Positions 57,601 to 64,000 of a stretch of 64,000 nt of DNA are shown piece after piece. The number at the start of each line of letters is the position of its first letter. The first letter of the stretch is position 1. The DNA comes from Mytilus californianus (lineage: Eukaryota; Mollusca; Bivalvia; Mytilida; Mytilidae): contig NW_026262593.1 in the NCBI RefSeq assembly GCF_021869535.1, forward strand, positions 52,192,318-52,256,317, in the 5' to 3' direction. The notes under the pieces were generated by a model. That model saw nothing but the letters and a program-made list of their open reading frames with translations, was not told where the DNA came from and did not search any database. Position numbers and translations under genes: made by a program.

Positions 57601-57740
57601 AACGCTTTAAACCTTCTTCTGTTTGACGTTCGTGTGTTTGTTTTTTAAACCAGTCAAAGGTTCCAAGTCAGTCAGCAATAACTGAAAAAAGAAGTATGGC
57701 TAAACTTCACAACTCAAATGATATGTTGACAGGTTGTTGG

Positions 57741-57743
<3 letters not shown>

Positions 57744-57789
<46 letters not shown>
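57744..57789. repeat. (GA)23 microsatellite
   Basis: An uninterrupted 46-bp GA run. Confidence 0.95.
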
Positions 57790-57791
<2 letters not shown>

Positions 57792-57974
57792 AATTTGATA
57801 ATAAAATGATATCTGGTCTCACAATTATTTCATATACATTTGAAATACATGCGTCAACGTTAAACCCCCTTTTTTATAATTTTACAGTTTTGGCGTTTCA
57901 TTAGTTTTGTTTTGTTTTTTTAGATCTCTAACATGGTCTAGCTATTTAGCAATAACTGAATTTTGTTAACTTTA

Positions 57975-57979
<5 letters not shown>

Positions 57980-58025
<46 letters not shown>
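57980..58025. repeat. (GA)23 microsatellite, second
   Basis: An uninterrupted GA run, again 46 bp, 190 bp after the first. The third paralogous position at about 58903-58918 keeps only an imperfect GAGAGGGAGAGA. Confidence 0.95.
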
Positions 58026-58031
<6 letters not shown>

Positions 58032-58522
58032 ACAAATGAAGCGGTGCAATATGGTGAAAACATGATCAAACAAAGTTAGCCACGCGGTTACAGATCTGAA
58101 TTTTTTCCTTACTAAATTGAAATGGATAATTACATGAAAACAAACGTTTTTTGTTTCCTGGAGGTGGCCAGGAATAAGGATTTTGAAAACGAATATCCTG
58201 GCCTGGAAAGAGCTAAAATAAATTAAGTTGCCCAAGAAAGGACGAAATGAATATTCTGCAAAACAAAATGCAGGAAATAATTGTAATATAATTGTGAAAA
58301 TAAGCATGCGTAGCAACAGATGGAAATGAATAGTCAATCCGTAAAAAAAAAAGAATCCGCTTGGCCCATCCCCTTTCAGAATATCAATGGTTGTCCCCTT
58401 ACATAAAACGGAAGGTGGCAGATAATGAAAATCATGCTAATGCTCATTGAGCACACTTCTATAATCCTCAAAATTGTGTACAAACGTTTGGCAAATGGCA
58501 AAACATACATTTTTATATACTA

Positions 58523-58607
58523 GTTTGGCCATGGCGTTCAACTTGTCACGTTTATTTTCGACTTATGAGTTTGAATGTCCCTTTGGTATCTTTCGCCTCT
58601 CTTTTTT
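58523..58607 (+). repeat. Family D tail, copy 6, short
   Basis: TTTGGCCATGGCGTTCAACT, TCGACTTATGAGTTTGAATG, TCCCTTTGGTATCTTTCGCC. It starts later than other D copies but keeps the 3' end. Confidence 0.8.
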
Positions 58608-59085
58608 AACTTTTAAGCCATTTTAAATCATTAATATTTTTGACATTCATGCATCAACAATGTATTTATTTTTAGCAGGTTTCGTATAAGTGGTCAAAGT
58701 TAGTTAGCAATAATAACATAAGCGACACTAATTTTACTATACCAGATGCGCATTTTGACAACTTATGTCTCTTTAGAGATGCTCAAGACCAAAACATTTT
58801 AAAATCGAAAACCTAATAAGACGTCAAATAGCTAAACAAATGTGAAATAAATCAGAGGTGTGTTCAAACATTGCAACACAAAGGATATATTGACAAGTTT
58901 TGGGAGAGGGAGAGACACGACTAACAAATGATCAATAATTAAATGATACCCATGAAGCGTTGCAATGTGATGAAAACATATGATAAAACCAAGTTAGCCG
59001 AACCGCACGTACTACCAATGACAGATCAGAGTTTTTCCAATACTAAATTGAAATGGATAATTACGTGGAAACAAGTGTATTGATA

Positions 59086-59627
59086 GAATCCTGGTTAAAA
59101 CATTCCTATATCACCTGCTTATCCATAAGCCGTATACAATCGATTGTTTAAGGATGTCCGACTATATCGCTTCCGATAAGCTGTGATAAACGGAACAATA
59201 AGCTGTCATTTCAAGTGTGACAATTAAGAATAAAAGTCATGACTTTATATTAGGAAATTAAAATTCAGGGGAACTGTAAGTATTAGTATTTTCTTCTGTT
59301 GTTTGTTAGTTTTTTTGTTTTTTGTTTTTTTGTTGTAAAAATTAAGTATTTTTACAAATTCGCTTACGCTGAACAAGAAGTGTCTTTTTGACATGTCTGA
59401 TTAGTTTTGTTTTCACAACAAATTACTTGGAAACCATGGTAATATAATTTAAATGAAAATGAATATTAAACTTCCACTTTATCTAAAATAAAAGACATTA
59501 CGAAATTGTTGAAGCATTTGGCCTTTGTTAGTCTTGTATCATTTTTAATTTTAGTTTCTTGTGTATAACTTGGAGTTTAGTATGACGTCCATTATCACTG
59601 AACTAGTATACATATTTGTTTAGGGGC
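59086..59627. other. AT-rich stretch, nothing assigned
   Basis: No family or gene was identified. Confidence 0.45.
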
Positions 59628-59763
59628 CAGCTGAAGGACGCCTCCGGGTGCGGGAGTTTCTCGCTGCATTGAATACCCATTGGTGGCCTTCGGCTGTTGT
59701 CTGCTCTATGGTCGGGTTGTTGTCTCTTTGACACATTCCCCATTTCCGTTCTCAATTTTATAG
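59628..59763 (-). repeat. Family F repeat, copy 3, inverted
   Basis: CGCCTCCGGGTGCGGGAGTT, CATTGGTGGCCTTCGGCTGT, GGTCGGGTTGTTGTCTCTTT, GACACATTCCCCATTTCCG: the inverse of copy 1. Confidence 0.8.
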
Positions 59764-60388
59764 ATCCAATTTTTAGAATCATTGGTCATTGTGATAATTT
59801 TAAATTATAAATAACACTTTAAATGGAAGCAAGTTTCAGTCTAAAATCGACGACATTTTCTTCACTTTCTATTTTGTTGGGACTAAATAAAACTTGAATT
59901 TTATCGTTACAACGAATTCTTAATAGATAATAATTTTTGAATGAATGAATTAAGAATCCTTCAATAGCAATGACATTTATTGATAAAAGACATGATTAAA
60001 ATTAATTTACACGATACGCAGAGTTTACAAAACACAGAAAGCCAAGTATGAAAGATTATATCAACTAGATCTTGTAACCATATAATAACAAAAGTTAGCA
60101 ATGAAACCACGAGACAAATATTATCAAGATAGTCACTTGGTCATCTTTTGTGTGTGTGCGCAGGGAGGATATTTTAAATTGGGTTGGAAATACTACATTG
60201 AGTTTCAAAACTTTAATTCTTATTCGTGCATGTTATTAAAAAAAGTAGTTTATTTTCTTAATAAAGTCGGGAAAAAGTTGGTCCTAAAGATGATTGATCG
60301 GGGGCTTGTAAATGTGTTACTGGTTCTCGGAAGGAAAAATGAATGTTAAAATATATTCCATAAAATAAATTACGAGCTTCTAAAACAG
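59764..60388. other. No assigned feature
   Basis: An 82-codon frame at 60101-60349 (Lys/Tyr/Leu-rich, no domain) is not called. Confidence 0.45.
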
Positions 60389-60612
60389 GGATTACATGGG
60401 GTTTGCAGAATGAGAGAATAATGGGTAAAAAAATAAATAGAGAAAAAGGGTCAATAAATAGATAGAGAACAAGGGAAAAAAATAAAGAATAGAGAATACT
60501 GGGGTGTTAAAATTTTAAAAAATAGAGAATAATGGCAAACATATATAAATAGAGAAAAATAACCAACAAATTTAAAGAATGCAGAAAAGAAGGACCATCC
60601 ATCCAGACCCTT
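60389..60612 (+). repeat. Family V element, copy 2
   Basis: GATTACATGGGGTTTGCAGA at the start and AGAAGGACCATCCATCCAGA at the end. The core has irregular ATAGAGAATAATGGG / AATAGAGAATACTGGGGTG units. Confidence 0.7.
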
Positions 60613-60723
60613 CAAAATGCTTGATTCAAAGGACAGTACTAAACAATAAAAGAGATTGACAATAAAACTATGATACATATATGATCTTTATCAAGATTAA
60701 TAGGTTTGTCACATAAACATAAT

Positions 60724-61445
60724 ATAAAAATAAGGAGATATAATATGATTGCTAATGAGACAACTATCCATAAAGATGCGAACAATTACAAGTTACCATC
60801 AATGAGCAAAACCGATACCGCATAGTCAGCTATAAAAGTGCTAATGGGAAATCTACTTATATAGAACAAAGATGTGAATAATTACACGTTACGTCTTCAA
60901 CAATTAGTAATACAGACACCGTATAGTCAGCTTTAAAAGTTTTAATGAGACAACTTTATAAAAGGACAAAGATGTGAATAATTACAAGCCACGGCTTCAA
61001 CCATGAGTAAAACAAATACCGTATATTTAGCTATAAAAGGCCCCGAAATGGCGAATGTAGACAATTCAAATGAGAAACCCAACGACCTGCTTTATGGTAA
61101 AATAAAACGAAAACGGTGAAGTATAGTTGTCAACTTCTATGGCATTTAGTCTCGGTGGAGAGTTGTCTCATCGGTAATCATGCCGCATCTTCTTATTTTT
61201 ATGACAGACAGAAATCAACGACAACTACTGAATTATTGGCGCGTGCCGACATTGGATAAGGACATGAAAAACGGATCGGGTTTAATCATTTTTGTAAGCG
61301 CTCAACCCTCCCCTAACTATGGAGAGTGGTTAAATAGCACAACATAAGAACAAACTTTAAAAGTCCGCTGGAAATGTTTTGACTCGTCGAATTGACTCGA
61401 AGCACAAAAGACAACTACCATAAAGACAAAAAACACAAAGTACCG
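60724..61445 (+). mobile_element. Family E composite element, copy 4
   Basis: Begins TAAAAATAAGGAGATATAAT. The AAAGATGTGAATAATTACA block is triplicated with a period of about 97 bp (60773, 60868, 60968), each followed by a CGTATAGTCAGCT-like segment. GGCCCCGAAATGGCG follows. An inverted E start is embedded at 61114-61201. Then come CAACGACAACTACTGAATTA, CAACCCTCCCCTAAC and ACAACATAAGAACAAACT. It is non-coding. Confidence 0.75.
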
Positions 61446-61977
61446 TTTAAAGAGTACTGAAAGCTAGTTCAAAGCAAGGACAACTTATAATTAAATCCTG
61501 TTTTCCTAGATTAGAGTATGATTCAGTACACATCTAATGGATGTTATGTTAAGACGTCATAAACAGTCTGAGAAATCATTTAGCATGTTTTCCAATAAGA
61601 AAAAATGAAGAAATATATACGAGTAGCATGCTTGCAAAGATATAAGGTATGACAAATTGATCTGTAAGCGAAATTAGAGGCAACAGTAGATTACTGATGC
61701 TCGAATATCACAAATCTCTTTAGATTATACAAATAAAGTTCAAAATCAAAACACGAAAGATTCGCATGACCTCTAAACGGTGCGAGACTGGGTGTGCCGA
61801 GAGGTTAAGGGTCTTTTGCTAGGCATGTTTCATTCACAATTTGAAACCACACTCAGTGAAAATGTCTCAAAAGGGAATTGGACAAAATCGGTAAAGTCAC
61901 AGGTCAGACGACTATTCTGGCTGGTATCTAAAGCTATAAAATGCGAAACATGTCTCTTGTGACTTGAGAAATCTTAG
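61446..61977. other. No assigned feature
   Basis: TGTGCCGAGAGGTTAAG near 61793 resembles a tRNA A box, but no B box follows. Nothing else was seen. Confidence 0.45.
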
Positions 61978-62188
61978 AGGGTCAGGATGAGGATCCTTCA
62001 TTTTTGTATTCTCAAATATTTTAGGCCATTTTTCTCTATTCTTTATATTTTAGCACCTCATTATTCTCTATTCTGTATGTTTTTGGTCCAGTTTTCTCTA
62101 TTCTTAATTTTACTTTTTTTTTCTTCCCTTTATTCTGCACATTTTGTCCATTATTTTCTCTTCTGTAAACCCCATCCGGACCCTCATA
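61978..62188 (-). repeat. Family V element, copy 3, inverted
   Basis: GGATCCTTCATTTTTGTATT at one end and TTCTGTAAACCCCATCCGGA at the other. The core has CTCTATTCTTTATATTTTAG and CACCTCATTATTCTCTATTC units. The 91-codon frame is the repeat. Confidence 0.75.
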
Positions 62189-62611
62189 GAGTGATAACCG
62201 TAAAACCTATATATTGTCGATTTCGGTTGTTCTACCTTATACATGTAACCCTGTTGGAGTAGTTTATGTGAAAACCAGTGACAGATTAGGGATTTTAGAA
62301 TAGGGCACTAGTAGCTGCTAAATAGTATGTAGTTAGTAGTACGGAGAAGACTTCTCAGTTGAAAGACTTCAGTCCGATCCTTTTTTCATTGTCTTGGAAA
62401 ATAACATAGTTTAAATTAAATAGCTGTTAAAGGAGGAAAACTGTTTCTTTACTCGGCCACTGAAAGCAAACTCGGTTTTGAATATTCAGAAAATTTACTC
62501 GATAAGAAAGTATGTTTTGTATAAACACCTTCAAGAACTACTCAAAAATTGACTATGATAAATACCTTTTTAGAAAAATTTGTATGTATATATACAACTA
62601 CATTTAGATAT
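62189..62611. other. No assigned feature
   Basis: About 0.4 kb between two V elements of opposite orientation. Nothing was recognised. Confidence 0.45.
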
Positions 62612-62861
62612 GAGGGTGTGAATGGGGGTTTACAGAATAGAGATTAAAAGGCAAAAAATATAAAGAAAAGAGAAAAAGTGACAAAAAAAAAATAAAGAAA
62701 AGAGATTAATGAGGTGCTAAAATATAAAGAATAGAGAATAATGAGGTGCTAAAATATAAAGAATAGAGAATAATGAGGTGCTAGAATATAAAGAATAGAG
62801 AAAAAAATTGCCTAAAAAATTACAGAATAAAGAAATGAAGGACCCACCATCCAGACCCTTT
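62612..62861 (+). repeat. Family V element, copy 4, longest
   Basis: GAATGGGGGTTTACAGAATA at the start and GAAGGACCCACCATCCAGAC at the end. The core contains three near-identical ATAATGAGGTGCTARAATAT units of 33 bp. Confidence 0.8.
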
Positions 62862-63283
62862 TGTATGTTAAGTTTTCTTTCATTGGTATGCGTCATGGCA
62901 ACCAAAACATTCATACATGTGTAAACCGGTTTCATGACCTCGAGATTATTGATTCCTACACAGGCGAAATAGTTTCTTTAGTCTTTATTTAAGATGCTAT
63001 CTCAGCTTCCCTTATACTATTTGAATTAAATTTAAAAGTTATATTCGTGGAATGTGTGGTTGTGTTAAACTAGGCCTTTCACTCATAAACGTAACATTAA
63101 GTCTTCTGTCAAGTTTACACGCAAGTTCCTCTTTCAAAATAAATCTTTATTACCATTATATTTGTCTCTATCAAAGCTTCTTCTGTCGCGAATTATACCC
63201 GTGCTAAATTAAAGAGGGGCGTCCGTTTCGCTGGCATGGTGTATATTGATACACAACACCGTCTAGTTGAAATAGAGACGTTT

Positions 63284-63578
63284 GTTCCAATGCATTGAAC
63301 AATAAGTGTGTCACACTCTGTGTGTGTTAAAGAACACATGCAACAACTCTCTAGGTGATCCAAGGCATTGAACAATAAGAGTGTCACACTCTCTGTGTTA
63401 AAGAACACATGCAACAACTCTCCTGGTGATCCAATGCATTGAACAATAAGAGTGTCACAAACTCTGTGTGTTAAAGAACACATGCAACAACTCTCTTGGT
63501 GATCCAATGCATTGAACAATAGGAGTGTCACAAACTCTGTGTGTTAAAGAACACATCCAACAACTCTCAAGGTGATAC
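63284..63578 (+). repeat. 71-73 bp tandem repeat, four units
   Basis: Units begin TGCATTGAACAATAAG at 63291, 63364, 63435 and 63508 and contain GAGTGTCACA, TGTGTTAAAGAACACATGCA and ACAACTCTC..GGTGATCC. The third and fourth share an extra AA in TCACAAACTC. The 112-codon minus-strand frame at 63193-63531 is translated repeat. Confidence 0.9.
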
Positions 63579-63842
63579 GTAGATGGCCTCTTAAAAAGGT
63601 CAATTTCTACTCCTATCTAAATAAAACCCTTATTTTCCTAACTAGTATAATTTTGTGCCCTCTAGCGGTCTATAGTCTATCGAGGCTAATGTAGCAATTA
63701 AAGATCAATCGGAGAGCTGCAGAATATAACGACAGCCATTATTCGGGTTATTATTTTCCAGTAGCAGTCAAAATTCCAGCCTTTCATCCCGTTCGACCCC
63801 TTTTCATAATTTTCACATTTCGTACCAATAGATGTATCGGTA

Positions 63843-63910
63843 CTTTATTCTCGTCCTAAATATGCAAGAAATATTTGCCACTGGACGTTAAGCAAAAAAA
63901 ATAACAAGCA
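63843..63910 (+). repeat. SINE-like tail, copy 3
   Basis: TTATTCTCGTCCTAAATATG, CAAGAAATATTTGCCACTGG, ACGTTAAGCAAAA. Sequence from about 63665 may be its body but is not matched elsewhere in the window. Confidence 0.6.
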
Positions 63911-64000
63911 ATCGACAAATAATTGATATTTCTGTTATCATGGAGACTTCGATCGTAATGTGAAAAGGGCACAGACAGCTCATATCAATTTATTTGTATT

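Larger units (their letters stand above)
57705..59085. repeat. Local duplication around (GA)n arrays
   Basis: GACTAACAAATGAAGCGGTG, TGGTGAAAACATGATCAAA, AAGTTAGCCACG and TACTAAATTGAAATGGATAA at 58027-58135 recur, expanded, at 58919-59070. ATATGTTGACAGGTTGTTGG (57721) has a diverged copy at 58887. At least two related copies are present, with a possible third left half. Confidence 0.65.

Noticed and set aside
61788-61815. tRNA A-box-like motif
   Set aside because: No B box follows within tRNA distance and no clover-leaf can be drawn.
63193-63531. 112-codon minus-strand frame with a repeated CSLTH-like peptide
   Set aside because: It is the translation of the 71-73 bp tandem repeat, and the peptide repeat changes frame between units.

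Overview
The window looks like gene-poor, AT-rich nuclear DNA from a marine bivalve, most probably a mussel of the Mytilus group. I base this on several dispersed repeats that I recognise from mussel genomic DNA. No search was run, so the species is an inference. No complete gene, rRNA, functional tRNA or CRISPR array is visible. Nearly all short open frames are chance frames or read through tandem repeats.

Repeat families are lettered for reference. A: a retroelement tail ending in a CGGAGTTCGGTATTTTTG-like motif, 11 copies. B: the ATACCAGGCTTA / GACTCATCAG family, 8 copies. C: the TTTCATGCGTCCGAAG family, 3 copies. D: a tail carrying GCCATGGCGTTGTCAG, 6 copies. E: the AAGAAGATGTGGTATGA family, 4 copies. 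F: the GGGGAATGTGTCAAAGAGAC family, 4 copies. G: 3 copies. H: 2 copies. I: a 743-bp element with terminal direct repeats, 2 copies. J: a 1.1-kb tandem unit. K: a second tail family related to A, 3 copies. P: a multi-unit element with a terminal hairpin, 2 copies. V/W/X: elements with C-rich ends and T-rich cores. FB: short foldback hairpins.

Layout. 0-8 kb holds A, B, C and D fragments and two local tandem duplications. 8-15 kb is mostly featureless, then carries two J units (12.9-14.9 kb) dense in perfect ETS-type and nuclear-receptor-type motifs. 15.7-17.8 kb has a broken reverse transcriptase whose 3' tail runs into a family A copy. 19.5-26.1 kb has H and I elements and three foldbacks, one with 52 of 53 arm bases matching. 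28.2-29.7 kb is a 33-35 bp minisatellite. 30.5-37.5 kb is a locally duplicated block with P, D and E insertions and a TA-flanked MITE. 38.7 kb has the best candidate host exon. 39.9-44.5 kb has the second P element, K copies and a TTAA-flanked MITE. 47-50 kb has a degenerate ~50-bp array and a 74-bp satellite. 53.4-54.5 kb contains an eroded coding region interrupted by a B element. 54.6-64 kb has a foldback, two head-to-head tRNA-like promoters, the second I element, (GA)n arrays, several V elements and a ~72-bp repeat.

The main themes are retroelement tails truncated at their 5' ends, non-autonomous inverted-repeat elements, and local tandem duplication. The items most worth follow-up are the motif-loaded J units, the foldback hairpins, the P-element terminal hairpin with a covarying base pair, and the two coding traces at 38.7 and 53.4-54.5 kb.
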